DNA of 64,000 bases from Phytophthora colocasiae (Eukaryota > Oomycota > Peronosporomycetes > Peronosporales > Peronosporaceae), in NCBI GenBank assembly GCA_018806915.1, contig JAGKQI010000049.1, positions 310,001-374,000 on the forward strand, read 5' to 3'. Below the pieces are notes generated by a model, which had not been told where the DNA came from, ran no database searches, and saw only the letters and a list, made by a program, of their open reading frames with translations. Every line of letters begins with the position of its first letter. The stretch's first letter is position 1. The translations under genes were made by a program, and so were the position numbers. Shown here one piece after another: positions 32,385 through 43,012 of this stretch.

Positions 32385-34067
32385 ATGGATCGAGAGCATA
32401 CGCCTCAGAAGCAGAGGCAGAAGGTGAGCTCTTCTGCTGCCTGTACGCTATCTACCCCCTCCATCTTACTCTATATGTCTTTGCCACTCACTTTACAGCG
32501 TAGTAGCAACAATCGCCGTCTCAGTAGCAGCTCCACAGCCTCAGCAACTCATGGTGCAGGTTCTGCATCTTCCAGGGCCAGTATGAGCTCAGTATCTGAC
32601 TCAGGACGAGCGTTCCGAGGCTCTCAGAGACCTCGTAGTCGCACTGCAGCACCTGCAGGCCCTCCTCCAGCTGTTATTATGACCAAAACGCCGTCAATGC
32701 TGCTACGTCCGCCTTCAGGAGGGTCCACCGGCGTCCTTTATGAACCAGACGCCCCTGAAGCTAACAGACGCAGCAGACACAGTGTTGCTGGCTCTTCAGA
32801 TAGAGACAGCTACTTGCAGGTTAATACTAGAGCAAGTGGCCATTATGGCGGTCGTGCGCCATCTCCATCTCCAATGGATCGACGCAGTATGAGAACAGGT
32901 TCTCCAGGGACGAAACCAGGCGTTAGACGACCGCAAACGATGTCTACAATCCAACAGACCAAGGTCGTCCCTCCATCTACCAGTGTGAAGCTTATTACGC
33001 CTCAGATGCAGTTTGCAACGGACTTATCGGTGAAATTGGGGGAGTGTTTAGAGCTCACGAATTTCACGGTAGTGGGAGTGATTGGACTCGAAGGAGTGGG
33101 GAAATCCTCCGTATTGTCACTATTAGCACAGAAGAAACGTGGGGAGGACGAGATATTCTCGGCAAGGAGCTTGGAAGCGGTAGTAATGGATCGACACGAA
33201 ACTACAGGCGTGGATATGGGGATCTCCATGGTAGGTGGATCTGGCCATCCAACGATCCTGTTGGACTCTCAACCACTCCTGAGCAGCTCCATGCTCGTAG
33301 ATTTGTTAGAGAGGAACGAGGCACAGAGGTTTGGAGCTCTTACGCCGGAACAGCAGGTGGAAGCGGCTTCGTACCAGCTCGCAGTCTTCTTGTGTTCGAT
33401 ATGCCACTATGTGCTGGTTGTTCACGATGGTTTGGCGTTTCAGCTGGCAGTCAACGATCTTCTGCGCAAGATCGAAGAGAAGTTCGGGCAATGCCGTCTG
33501 CCGAGCGTGTCTGGAACCAGTCAGAGGCACGCAGCGCAGTTACTGTATGTGGCTAATAATGTGACGGGTTCGGAGCTGTTGTACCGGGAAAACGAGCTGT
33601 TCTCAGCTCATGAACGTGCACTGGAAGCTGCGTGGAGTCAAGCACTAGTGCGTGTTCCTTACAAGATGACGGGATACAGCGACCCAGTGGACGACTCAAA
33701 CGTGGCATCGTTCATTCTTCCGCATAAACAGCAGCAGTTAACAGGTCAATTTTCCAAGGCAGGCGACCGCTCTTCATCGTCATCTCCAGCGACTGGGAAT
33801 AAGAGCTCGAACAAAGCGAAAAGAACGTCTACTTCCAGCAAGTATGCAGACTATGATGAAGCAGCGGATGATTTCAAACGGTTCGTGCTGAGTTTACCCA
33901 GCTCTCCTTCTTTTACCATGGCATCGACAGCTCCAGGGTCTAAGCCACTACCAGCCCTGCATTCTCTTTCTCTGCGTGAGTGGCTTAGTAACGCGTCGCG
34001 TGTGTTTGAAGCTGTGCGGAAGGCTAGTTGTTTCACTGCAGAGTACACGTCGCGCGACCACCACTAA
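32385..34067 (+). CDS. SMG9: SMG9-like nonsense-mediated decay factor, two exons
   Basis: Exons are 32385-32423 and 32499-34067, giving 535 residues. The 75-bp intron (GTGAGC..TTTACAG) is a multiple of three with no stop, so the unspliced frame is also open. A long Ser/Arg/Pro-rich region (to about 190) precedes a P-loop fold: KLITPQMQFA, VVGVIGLEGVGKSSVLSLL (GxxxxGKS), a segment with ETTGVDMGI, ILLDSQPLLSS in place of a Walker B region, and YVLVVHDG. This order matches SMG9, which with SMG8 binds and restrains the SMG1 kinase in nonsense-mediated mRNA decay. The C terminus (LREWLSNASRVFEAVRKA..FTAEYT) also fits. The P-loop Lys-Ser is intact, so nucleotide binding is likely. Confidence 0.82.
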   Translation: MDREHTPQKQRQKVSSSAACTLSTPSILLYMSLPLTLQRSSNNRRLSSSSTASATHGAGSASSRASMSSVSDSGRAFRGSQRPRSRTAAPAGPPPAVIMTKTPSMLLRPPSGGSTGVLYEPDAPEANRRSRHSVAGSSDRDSYLQVNTRASGHYGGRAPSPSPMDRRSMRTGSPGTKPGVRRPQTMSTIQQTKVVPPSTSVKLITPQMQFATDLSVKLGECLELTNFTVVGVIGLEGVGKSSVLSLLAQKKRGEDEIFSARSLEAVVMDRHETTGVDMGISMVGGSGHPTILLDSQPLLSSSMLVDLLERNEAQRFGALTPEQQVEAASYQLAVFLCSICHYVLVVHDGLAFQLAVNDLLRKIEEKFGQCRLPSVSGTSQRHAAQLLYVANNVTGSELLYRENELFSAHERALEAAWSQALVRVPYKMTGYSDPVDDSNVASFILPHKQQQLTGQFSKAGDRSSSSSPATGNKSSNKAKRTSTSSKYADYDEAADDFKRFVLSLPSSPSFTMASTAPGSKPLPALHSLSLREWLSNASRVFEAVRKASCFTAEYTSRDHH

Positions 34068-34109
34068 GCTGTGATGCGGATATTCCCATGGTTTGGCTCT
34101 TCGCGTGGA

Positions 34110-35768
34110 TCAATCTTTGATTTGAGGTGGCAAAATATTCAGTGGAGTTGGAGATGGAGTCACTTTGTTTATCGCTCGAATCGACTGGGAGCGAGGGTTT
34201 TCACTCTCACCAATTGATCCACCTAAATCCCGGTCGAAAAAGCTGGTGATACCTGAGCAAGAGCGTTCGGTACAAGGAGTTACACGTTGATTTACAACAG
34301 ATCCGATCACGACCAAATCGTCCTGGCGTACTTTAAACCAGTGTAGTTTCCGTAAAACGAGAAACTCGGCGCCATCCTCATCCATTTTCAAGAGTCCGAA
34401 CGATTTCATCGCGTCACCTCGATAGTAAAGCTCCCCACTTTCCCACTGATACCCTGCAAGCTTCGTCATTTTGTTTCTAAGCCCCAATGTAGTATCAACG
34501 CAGCATGGCGTTGTAAAGAAGTCCCACGTTCGGCCATGTTTCCAGTGAACGAACGTGACAGCACGTAAAATCCGCACAAACATGATAAATCCAACGAGAA
34601 CAGCCACAATGATGCCGTGCCCAACTAAACTCCAGATATAGTAAGAGACTTCCAAGGCTATCGGTCCCGAAAGCTTTAAATCGGTGTGATTTAGTGATGT
34701 GAGGAAGTAAGACTGGCCTAAAGCTCCTAAGAGCTCCCCCAGTAGTGAAGACTCGTAGCTGAATACCAACCGCTTAATACATAGTCGGCAGGTTTCTCGC
34801 AGCCAGCCCATACTCTCCACGATTTCAAACAGTAACAGTAGAATCCCAGATAAATTGTATCCCAGTGATACGTATTGAATCCAAGCAAAAGACCCATCGG
34901 TAGCGGCTAGTAAGAACAGATCGCTCATTAATCCTTCTAACAGCATATACAGTAATAACAGTCGATGATAATTCGTAGCTCCATGGGCTGATAACCGAAG
35001 ACTCTCGTGAACAAAAATCGTAGCTGCTTTTCGACGAAGGGTTGGTATAGCCATTTGTTCGCATTTTTCACCATATCTTTTGCATGAAATATAGCTTCGA
35101 CGGAGAACGAGACCACGGAATACCAGCCAAATTGACCCGACAATGCTGTAGTAGAGAGACCACCGGTACAGATCGTTAGCATGATCTTTGGCTAAGGATT
35201 CACCATTGATATCGTATGTACCAAGGCCTGCTACATGTGTATACGCGGTGCTGTCTTTGGTACAGTACGTGCCAATGAGTTCATCGTAGAACGAATAGTA
35301 TCCAATACTACCGTGATAAAAGTATAACTCGATGGTAAAACTATCGTTGTTGCAACTATTGGGGGCTGCCTTGTATGGTGTCACTCGCGTTTTCCCTATC
35401 AAGTAATTCCCGTGACTGTTGTATTGAGGAACTACGTAGTGACAAAGATGGAAACCATGTTCCAGCGTGTAGTAGTGCGTAATTGCAACATTCCACCATA
35501 CTTGGCCAATGTGAAACCCTTGCATCGGACACTTTTCCATTAAACCATCAGTTCTTGCCACGACTTCCACCGGGATCAACAATTTTTCTGTGATTTTGTG
35601 AGGTGTTGCAAATTTGCAATAACTTCGGATCTGCAACAAAAAAGGAAACAACCCGATAAACATCCATGCTACCAGAAGTTTCCGTCTCGTTGTCACAATA
35701 CTGGAATATTGTACAGCTGCTGTCTGTGGTCCTAACGGGAACGACACCACTCTTGCCAGTCTCGTCAT
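34110..35768 (-). CDS. Multi-pass membrane protein, array family copy 1
   Basis: 552 residues from the first ATG in frame at 35768 (MTRLARVV). The frame is open further up to a GTG, and the position where other copies have their ATG (eight residues before a conserved HC) is TTC here, so this copy may have lost the ancestral start. Family layout: TM1, then K(F)xTPHKIT, a loop of about 150 residues with conserved Cys and FYHGSIGYYSFYxE, TM2 followed by LRRSYIxCKRYGxxC, three further hydrophobic segments (MSDLFLLAATDG between two of them), and a C-terminal domain starting TTPCCVDTTLGLRNKMT. It ends with a short tail LNILPP shared with copies 2 and 6. Function unknown. Confidence 0.75.
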   Translation of the reverse strand: MTRLARVVSFPLGPQTAAVQYSSIVTTRRKLLVAWMFIGLFPFLLQIRSYCKFATPHKITEKLLIPVEVVARTDGLMEKCPMQGFHIGQVWWNVAITHYYTLEHGFHLCHYVVPQYNSHGNYLIGKTRVTPYKAAPNSCNNDSFTIELYFYHGSIGYYSFYDELIGTYCTKDSTAYTHVAGLGTYDINGESLAKDHANDLYRWSLYYSIVGSIWLVFRGLVLRRSYISCKRYGEKCEQMAIPTLRRKAATIFVHESLRLSAHGATNYHRLLLLYMLLEGLMSDLFLLAATDGSFAWIQYVSLGYNLSGILLLLFEIVESMGWLRETCRLCIKRLVFSYESSLLGELLGALGQSYFLTSLNHTDLKLSGPIALEVSYYIWSLVGHGIIVAVLVGFIMFVRILRAVTFVHWKHGRTWDFFTTPCCVDTTLGLRNKMTKLAGYQWESGELYYRGDAMKSFGLLKMDEDGAEFLVLRKLHWFKVRQDDLVVIGSVVNQRVTPCTERSCSGITSFFDRDLGGSIGESENPRSQSIRAINKVTPSPTPLNILPPQIKD

Positions 35769-35845
35769 TTGTTCGAATACTCCATTCTGGCAGTGAAAAC
35801 AACCAAAATAGAAAGCATTCAACCTATTCGTGGTAAAACAAATCA

Positions 35846-37400
35846 CGAGGGCAAAATGTTCAACGCCTCCAGATCAGGAAATATCTTACTTCCAACACGA
35901 ATGAAATTCTTCAGTTCATGATTGCCATTGATATCACCTCCTAAAAAGTTTACCACTCGATTACAAGGCCTCTCAGTGCAAGGTTTCACCCGTTTTTCAA
36001 TCACAGTCCCAAGTACGTACAACCCATGAGTTGGTGCTGCCATCCAGTGTAATTTTCTCAGTACTAGGAACTAGGAGCCGTCTTCTTCCTTAATTTTCCA
36101 ATCGCTCTTAAAGCTTCAGGTTTGTAGTAAAGTTTGTCATCCTCCCAATAATATCCAGCCAACATCGTCATTCGGTTCCTGATCACTAAGGTAGTATCAA
36201 CACTTACAGGGAGCTAGAAAAATCGCCCACACACACCCATGTTTCCAGCGTACATACGTGACTGCGCGAAGTATTCGCACGGACGTGATAAAGGCGATTA
36301 TAACTAAGATAATCGTGCCATGACCCACTAAACTCCACACGTAGTACGACGCTGGAACAGCAGTCCGTCCGGAGTGCTCTCAACTTGGATCTGTTGATTG
36401 ATGAAAGAAAAAAAGGCTGACAATTGCACTGAAAAATTCTCCAATTAGCGAAGATTCGTAGCTAAACTTGATAAAAAGACGAGAGATTTCACTCAACCAC
36501 CCACCATTTCGAACAGCAACAGAAGACCCCCTGATAAATTATAACCGAGAGAAATGAACTAAATCCAAACGAAAATCGCGTCATTAGCTGCGAGCAGGAA
36601 CAGATCAGCCATAAACTTTATCATCCAATAAACGACATATCAGCTAGTAAGTAGAGTAGACACAAACGCTGGTAGTTTGTAGCTGCGTGGGCTGATAACC
36701 GCATACTTTCATAGGCGAAAACCATCGTCTGTTTGCGTCGAAGTATTTCTCCCACTTGTGGCCGTAGTGTTTACACGTGAAGAAGCTTCGTCGTAGAACG
36801 AGAGCTCGGTATGCAATCCAAAACATACTAACTATTCCATACCGATAGGAACGTCGAAATCCATTGTCTTTAGCTAAGCTGACCCCGTTAATATCAAATA
36901 TCCCCAGGGTTTTAACCAGTGAATACCCAATTTTGTGTGGAATACAGTAGGTGCTTAGTGCATCTTCGTAGAATGAGTAGTATCCGATACTACCATGGTA
37001 GAAGTAGTGAGCAATCTCGAAGCTTTCACCTATACATTTTGATGGTGCAGTGTAGAATGGATCTATCCTGGTGCTACCCATATCGTATTGAGGCACTACA
37101 AAATGACGAGCAATCCCCAGCGTCGTGTTGAAATAATGGGTAGTATCGATGTTCCACCACACTTGGGCCACGTGAAACCCTTCCACAGGGCAGTAGCGGT
37201 TTAAATCGTTCGTTTCTTGTCCAAGTCTGCGATACGATCAGATTCGACGGCATCTTACGGGGCCTCGTAAACTTCGTAAAACTTCGGACTTGAAGAGTAA
37301 ATGGCAACATGCCAACAAGAAGCCACGCTACCAGCAGCCGTCGTTGCGATGTTATAACACAAGAGTAGAACCTGTCGCCGGAGCCTTTTTGTTTAGACCA
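35846..37400 (-). pseudogene. Array family copy 2, decayed remnant
   Basis: Pieces of the same protein occur in order but in several frames: TM1 region LPFTLQVRSFTKF (about 37300), loop WWNIDTTHYFN to FDINGVSLAKD (37186-36870), TM2 with VLRRSFFTCKHYG (about 36800), then shifted and stopped sequence to 36100. The C terminus MAAPTHGLYVLGTV..LEALNILPS is at 36043-35850. At least three frame changes and internal stops are visible. It lies tandem between copies 1 and 3. Confidence 0.82.
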
Positions 37401-37594
37401 TCTCCACAGTAAATCCCCCGCACCAATTCGGGACTGATTAAAACGGATAACGGATACAACAACTACCTCCCGTCACTGATCTACTTCAGCAAGAGAATAA
37501 TACACCATCCTACATTCACAAACTGTTCACTGTTTAAATAATGGTTGATGCTGTACGAACTCTAAAGGTTTTTTTGCGGCATCGGAATGAGAAA

Positions 37595-39250
37595 CTATGA
37601 CGTTGGAAATAGTCCCAATGAAGTCGGTCTTGGCATGATTCTGCTCCGTCCATGGATCAAACGTGGCCGTTGTCTTCCAGTTTCTGCCAGATTTCCCCCT
37701 AAACTTTTGTCCAAGAAGCTCACTATCCCCAAACACGAACGTTCAATACAGGGTTCTACCCGTTGATCTGATAGCACACCAATTATAACCAGATCGTTTG
37801 TAGGTACTGTAATCCAGTGCAATTTGCGTAATACAAGAAACTCAATACCGTCGTCTTCCTCCATCACCAAAAGACCAAAGGCTTTCAGTGCTTCACGAGT
37901 ATAATAGAGTTTCCCTTCTTTCCACTCGTAACCCCGTAACATGACCATTTTATTCAGCATTCCCAGTGTTGTATCCACGCAACATGGGGCAGTGAAAATG
38001 ACCCACCAAGTGCCATGTTTCCAGCGCATAAACGTTATCACTCGTAGTATCCGAACAAACATGATAAATCCAATGAGGGAAAATACAATCGCTCCATGAC
38101 CTACCAATCCCCAGACGTAGTACGATGCTGCACGAGCTGTAGATCCCGAGCTCTTTAGATCAGAATGACTTAGAGACGTGAGGAAATGAGACTGACCAAT
38201 AGCGCTTACAAGTTCTCCAACTAACGATGACTCGTAGCTGAAGAGCAACCGTTTAATACACAGTCGAGTCCTCTCGTGTAGCCATCCCATATTCTCAATC
38301 ATCTCGAAAACCAGTAAAACCATTCCGGATAAATTATACCCGAACGAAATGTACTGGAACCAGGAAAAAATCCCGTCTGTAGCCACGAGAAGAAATAGGT
38401 CACCCATGATGCCTTCAACTAGCAGATACAGCAGCACCACACGGTGGTAATTGGTTGCTCCGTGGGCTGAAAGACGCATATTTTCATGAACAAACACCAT
38501 TGCTGTCTTCCGATCTAAACTTTCACCTAATTCATCGCATTTACGTCCGTAGCGCTTGCACGCAATATAACTCCGACGTATGACAAGAGTTCGATACAAA
38601 ATCCACACGATCCCCACTGTAGCGTACCAATACGACACTCGATAGCCATAACTTCCAGCGTCATTAGCTAAATACGAGCCATTGATATCAAATGTACCGA
38701 GACCATTGATTCGTCCGTAAATTGTTCGGTCTTTCGTACAATACGTTCCTGCAACTTCCTCGTAAAAAGAGTAAAAGCCTATCGTTCCGTGATAAAAGTA
38801 TAAACTAGCCGGATAGCTGTCGTTACTGCAACTTGAGGGTACTGTACGATACGCCTTTGTTTTCTCAGTCCCAACGATATAAGCTCCATGACAATTGTAC
38901 TGCGGATTAACGAGATGGCAAAGTCGTCCTTGCTTCACCTCGTAATAGTGAGTTGGTTCGAGATTCCACCAAACTTCAGACATTTGAAGACCTAAACAAG
39001 GACACAGTTCGGTCATATTCACCGTCAGTTGTTGAGCACCTGGAGGTACCACGAGACTCTCAGTGATTTTATGTGCCGTCACGAATTTAAGGAAACTTCG
39101 AGCCTGAAGAATCAAAGGGGCTAAACCGACAACGAGCCACGCTGCGATCAATTTCCGTTGTGTAGTCACGATCCCGTAACATTTCATAAGCTCCGGGTTG
39201 GTTAAAACACGAGGTTCTTCCTCGAAGCAATGCACAGACGATTTCTTCAT
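37595..39250 (-). CDS. Multi-pass membrane protein, array family copy 3
   Basis: 551 residues from ATG at 39250 (MKKSSVHCFEEE). This start is supported by the similar starts MKxxxVHC/YC of copies 5, 7 and 8. TM1 is about 33-52 and the loop 55-205 holds CPCLGLQM, CHLVNPQYNCHG, SCSNDSYP (a glycosylation sequon) and YFYHGTIGFYSFYEE. TM2 is about 207-224, followed by a conserved positively charged stretch (VIRRSYIACKRYGRKCDEL) and HENMRLSAHGATNYHR. Hydrophobic segments follow at about 270-290, 296-317 and 376-405. The C-terminal 130 residues (CCVDTTLGMLNKM.., FGLLVMEEDDGIEFLVLRKLHW) are well conserved and hydrophilic. Family and function are not known to me; a membrane receptor or transporter is possible. 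The upstream region is shared with a divergent M96-like gene. Confidence 0.83.
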   Translation of the reverse strand: MKKSSVHCFEEEPRVLTNPELMKCYGIVTTQRKLIAAWLVVGLAPLILQARSFLKFVTAHKITESLVVPPGAQQLTVNMTELCPCLGLQMSEVWWNLEPTHYYEVKQGRLCHLVNPQYNCHGAYIVGTEKTKAYRTVPSSCSNDSYPASLYFYHGTIGFYSFYEEVAGTYCTKDRTIYGRINGLGTFDINGSYLANDAGSYGYRVSYWYATVGIVWILYRTLVIRRSYIACKRYGRKCDELGESLDRKTAMVFVHENMRLSAHGATNYHRVVLLYLLVEGIMGDLFLLVATDGIFSWFQYISFGYNLSGMVLLVFEMIENMGWLHERTRLCIKRLLFSYESSLVGELVSAIGQSHFLTSLSHSDLKSSGSTARAASYYVWGLVGHGAIVFSLIGFIMFVRILRVITFMRWKHGTWWVIFTAPCCVDTTLGMLNKMVMLRGYEWKEGKLYYTREALKAFGLLVMEEDDGIEFLVLRKLHWITVPTNDLVIIGVLSDQRVEPCIERSCLGIVSFLDKSLGGNLAETGRQRPRLIHGRSRIMPRPTSLGLFPTS

Positions 39251-39317
39251 ATTCAGCAGTGTACTCCAAAACCCCAAGTAGTACTACGAACAGGTAAAAA
39301 ATACCTGTATAACGGTT

Positions 39318-39354
39318 ATCTTCAAGAACGGTTATGATAACCGTTCTTGAAGAT
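39318..39354. promoter_or_regulatory. Perfect 37-bp palindrome with Myb-like sites in a divergent promoter
   Basis: Two 18-bp arms (39318-39335 and 39337-39354) pair exactly around one G, followed by a run of T. Each arm contains AACGGTTAT, and another ATAACGGTTAT lies just upstream (about 39309-39319). YAACGG is the classic Myb recognition core. The site lies between copy 3 (start 39250, leftward) and the M96-like gene (start 39414, rightward), so it may serve both. Confidence 0.6.
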
Positions 39355-39413
39355 TTTTTTTAAAGAATATTTAAAACTATTTTAATTATTTTTTATACAA
39401 TTTATCGGAAAAC

Positions 39414-40688
39414 ATGGAGGAGAAGCAGCTCCTGGCTCATGTTTCAGACGCTCCCGTGTCCTCCCCACCCACATTATCGTCTGAAGACCTATCAGATGTC
39501 GATATTCAGCACATTCTGGATGCGTTTGAGCCAGGATTGGACTCTTTTGTGGCTGATAACAGCGTTCCCCTGACTACTACAGAATCTACCCAGCCAAGCG
39601 GTACCAAGAAGCCCAAAAAGAGAAGCTATGATCCGAATAAGGCGCGCTCTGAACAGCTGCATGAGCTCAGGCGCTTACGCTTAGAGGCTACTGACCTGGA
39701 GCAGAAGCTGCAGCAGCTTAAAATGGGGCAGAATGACCCAAATTACTCTGTACAACAGAAAAATCCAAGTGATGTTGAACAGGAGAAGGATAAAATACCA
39801 GCAGTATGGGAAGAGATTTGTGCTCGACAGTTTGAGCGTCGACTGAGAGCCGAACAAGAGAACTCTAGACTAAAGAAGAAGTACCATGCAGAAACCAAGA
39901 TGATCCGCAGCATTGAGAAGCTGCTGTTCAAGCGGTTTTCACTACAGAGTATGAGTTTGGATGCTGGTAAAAGTGTTCGAAGACTTGAAATCCCTGCGGA
40001 TTTTATCAAAGATGTGGCCAATCGTATCTTTGAGCAGTTGGAGGCTGGAAATGAGGTCTCGTATCACGAAGTGGAGAGAATATTGGAGGTTAAATGCCCA
40101 ATTCCAGTGGACGTTGCGACACGCATCCCTTTTAAGAGTGAAGAAGGCTTGAGTATCGTGCTGTTTGATCGGAGGATTCTACCGTTTAATTTGCTGGAAA
40201 CTTCGGAAGCCTGGTGGAGACGCTGGCAGCATTACCGAGGCCAATATTGCTATGAGAACATGGGAGACGTGATCAGAGAGCGGTGTGGGTTAGAGATGGC
40301 CGATGACACGACAGACACGACTGCTACATTCTACGTTCAACAGGTTCTGAGACGACATGTGGAAGAGCATCGTGTTGTGGTCGTTTGGAACGCCTACTTT
40401 GAGCCTTTCACGTTTCATGACAAACGTGTTCGAGGCGTTCACATTTTGTTTAAGGGTTATGTGCTAATGAAGCCCATAAAATCTGCCGACGAAGACGATA
40501 CACAAGTTGTGACTTGCTACAACATCACACCTCATTTTTCAGACCCGAAGATGCAGGAAGACGCTGAGATAAATGCGTTGGTCAAATTTGTAGTGAGTGC
40601 TACCTCTGCAAACATCTCAACTAGCAATGAAGCATTGGAGAATCTGCTGGTGGATGAAGCTCTACGTAAAGTGCAGCTGAACGTGTGA
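39414..40688 (+). CDS. M96-like bZIP/START family protein, intact
   Basis: A clean 424-codon frame from ATG at 39414. An acidic N terminus is followed by a basic region (KKPKKRSYDPNKARSEQ, about 65-85) and a heptad-like helix (LHELRRLRLEATDLEQKLQQL). A second charged helix (about 125-170) comes before an aromatic, START-like C-terminal part (WWRRWQHYRGQYCYENMGDVI, VVVVWNAYFEPF). This is the layout of oomycete M96 mating-linked proteins, a large family without defined molecular function. A dead relative lies at 9112-11120. It shares its promoter region, including the Myb-like palindrome, with membrane-family copy 3. Confidence 0.78.
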   Translation: MEEKQLLAHVSDAPVSSPPTLSSEDLSDVDIQHILDAFEPGLDSFVADNSVPLTTTESTQPSGTKKPKKRSYDPNKARSEQLHELRRLRLEATDLEQKLQQLKMGQNDPNYSVQQKNPSDVEQEKDKIPAVWEEICARQFERRLRAEQENSRLKKKYHAETKMIRSIEKLLFKRFSLQSMSLDAGKSVRRLEIPADFIKDVANRIFEQLEAGNEVSYHEVERILEVKCPIPVDVATRIPFKSEEGLSIVLFDRRILPFNLLETSEAWWRRWQHYRGQYCYENMGDVIRERCGLEMADDTTDTTATFYVQQVLRRHVEEHRVVVVWNAYFEPFTFHDKRVRGVHILFKGYVLMKPIKSADEDDTQVVTCYNITPHFSDPKMQEDAEINALVKFVVSATSANISTSNEALENLLVDEALRKVQLNV

Positions 40689-40823
40689 ATAAATATACAG
40701 TGAAAGCGTTGGACACCTTAGATCTAGTGCCATCAATCGCTTCGACAACTTTCACTCTGCTATGCTTACAGCGGAATCTGTTCGTGGATCCTCAGTTGTG
40801 AATTTTCCGCCGAGCTCTCAAAC

Positions 40824-41347
40824 ATGAGAACTGTTCAGCCATCATTCAACGACAGCCTGGACGAAGCCTATTCCTCAGATGAATCAACCGGTGAGTTTGT
40901 GGTATTATAACTTTTAAAAGAAACTCACACGATTTGTTAGCTGAAGGAACACCTGGCCTTGGTTTCGCGTTCGACTGGGAGATAGATTCTCTCACTACAT
41001 TTGTGGCTATAGCAAATACCCGACACCCAACGGATGCACCTGGATGGTTGCAGACGCCTCCACCGAATATGATCATCGACGAACTTTTCGATGAACTCGA
41101 ACAAGTGGCGGGTGGTAGATGTGGACACACCCTCCTCACACCAAACTCCCCGTCGCAAGTTCTCAACATCGCGATGATGTTGGGTCGGATCGAGAGCGAG
41201 AGTTTCCTGCAAGAAGTTGCCCAGACTACCTTCAACAACACCGAAAAACATCTTGCAACCACATATAACCTCACTTGTGACAAAGCGCAGAAATCCGAGC
41301 GGAACAACTTCCTCAAACCACGAAACGGACGCAGATTGTTCATCTGA
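40824..41347 (+). CDS. Small acidic protein, two exons, unknown
   Basis: Exons are 40824-40890 and 40941-41347 with a 50-bp intron (GTGAGT..TTGTTAG), giving 157 residues (MRTVQPSFNDSLDEAYSS). The splice is in phase and the downstream frame has no other good start. No signal peptide, membrane span or known motif is seen; there is one Glu/Asp-rich helix (MIIDELFDELEQVAGG). It lies 135 bp after the M96-like gene and 31 bp before the converging end of membrane-family copy 4. It could be a small regulatory protein or a false call. Confidence 0.5.
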
Positions 41348-41378
41348 TTTAGGCCGATAGAGCTGAGATTCCATTTGA

Positions 41379-43012
41379 TCACGTAGCTTGTTTCTGATTA
41401 AATGATGAATGGATTACCTTTCGTGATTCGGGTGAAGGTAACACCTTACTCTTTACATGAATCAGCCGTCGGTGCCTCCCAGACACAGAGTTTCCACCTA
41501 AATTACGATCGAAAAAGCTTACTAGGCTTGAGGCACACAAGCGCTGCTTACAGGGTCCTACGTACTCCCCCGACACTGTTCCAATCACCCATAAGTCTTC
41601 GTAAGGTACTGTGCACCAATTCAATTTACGCAGCACTAGAAACTCTGCACCATCGTCTTCCTTCGCTTTTAGCAGTCCAAAAGCCTTTAGAGCCTCTCGT
41701 TTATACAGCAGAACACCGTCTTCCCAGCAATAGCCACCTAACAGTGTCATTTTATTGCGTAAACCAAGAGTATTATCCACACAACATGGTGCAGTGAAGA
41801 TATTCCACTTGTGTCCAAACTTCCAGCGGACAAAACTAACAGCACGTAGTACTCTGATCGATATGACCATCCCCATTAGAGCAAGTATGAAAATACCATG
41901 TCCTACTAAGCTCCAACAATAATACGATACTGCAACGGCAGTAGGTTCAGAACGCTTTAAATCCGAACGATTGAGTGCAGTCAGGAGAAAAGGTTGGCTA
42001 ATTGCACTCAACAATTCCCCCAGCAAAGAAGACTCGTAGCTAAATAGCAGTCGTTTTACACACAAACGGGTTCGCTCACTCATCCAGTTCAAGTTCTCCA
42101 CTAACTCGAAAATCAGCAACAAAACGCCAGATAAATTATATCCAAGAGAAGTAAATTGAACCCATGCGAAAGCTCCTTCCGTCGCAACGAGAAGGAATAA
42201 ATCACTCATTAACCCTTCCGTCAACATGTACAAGAGTACAACTCGTTGCCAATTCTTCGCTCCATGGGGAGATAAACGGAAATTCTCATGTACGAAGACT
42301 GTGGCTTGTTTACGCCGTAATGTTTCCTGCATTTGGTCACATCTTCGTCCATAGCGTTTACAAGCGATATAACTTCTTCTCAGTACCAGAGCTCGATACA
42401 AAATCCACATTAATCCAAACGTGCTGTACCAGTACGACCACCTATAGCCATCGCTTCCTGTGTCTTTGATCCATTCATATCGAAAGTACCTAATCCACCA
42501 ACAAGACCGTAAAACGTTGCGTCTTTCGAGCAATACGTGCCAATAACTTCTTCATAAAACGAAAAGAAGCCAATACTACCGTGGTAAAAGTACGTTTGGG
42601 TAGGATAACTGTCATTGACGCAGTTTGACGGTGAGGTGGGGAACGGTTCTACTTTTCTCCTTTCGGTCATAAAGTTGCCATGTACGTTGTACTGCGGCAC
42701 CACAAAGTGGCAAAGCACGTCTTCTCCAATGAAATAGTAGTGAGTGAAGTGGATATTCCACCAGATCTGAGCCATCTGCATCCCTTCGGCAACGCAGTGC
42801 TGAGTCATATTGGATGTTTCCTTCTCCACACCAGGAGGTACTATTAGTTTCTCCGTGATTTTGTGTGGAGTTGCGAATTTCAGGAAACTTCGAGTCTGTA
42901 GTACAAACGGCACCATTCCAAAGACGAACCACGCAGTCAACAACACCCGCTTCGCCGTCATAACACTGTGCCTGCTATTAACAAAGACATCTTGAACAGT
43001 GCTCAACCCCAT
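41379..43012 (-). pseudogene. Array family copy 4, broken by one frameshift
   Basis: ATG at 43012 starts a normal N-terminal half (TM1, TPHKITEKL, WWNIHFTHYYF, YFYHGSIGFFSFYEE, GLGTFDMNGS). Just after that motif, near 42470, a small deletion shifts the frame. The rest (KDTGSDGYRWSYWYSTFGLMW onward, TM2 to the C terminus) is fully open in the next frame to 41379. Apart from this one break the copy is complete, so it died recently or the break is an assembly error. Confidence 0.85.

Noticed and set aside
39318..39358. Hairpin followed by a T run, like a Rho-independent terminator
   Set aside because: The genome is eukaryotic and the site lies between two divergent starts, not after a gene; a regulatory palindrome is more likely.
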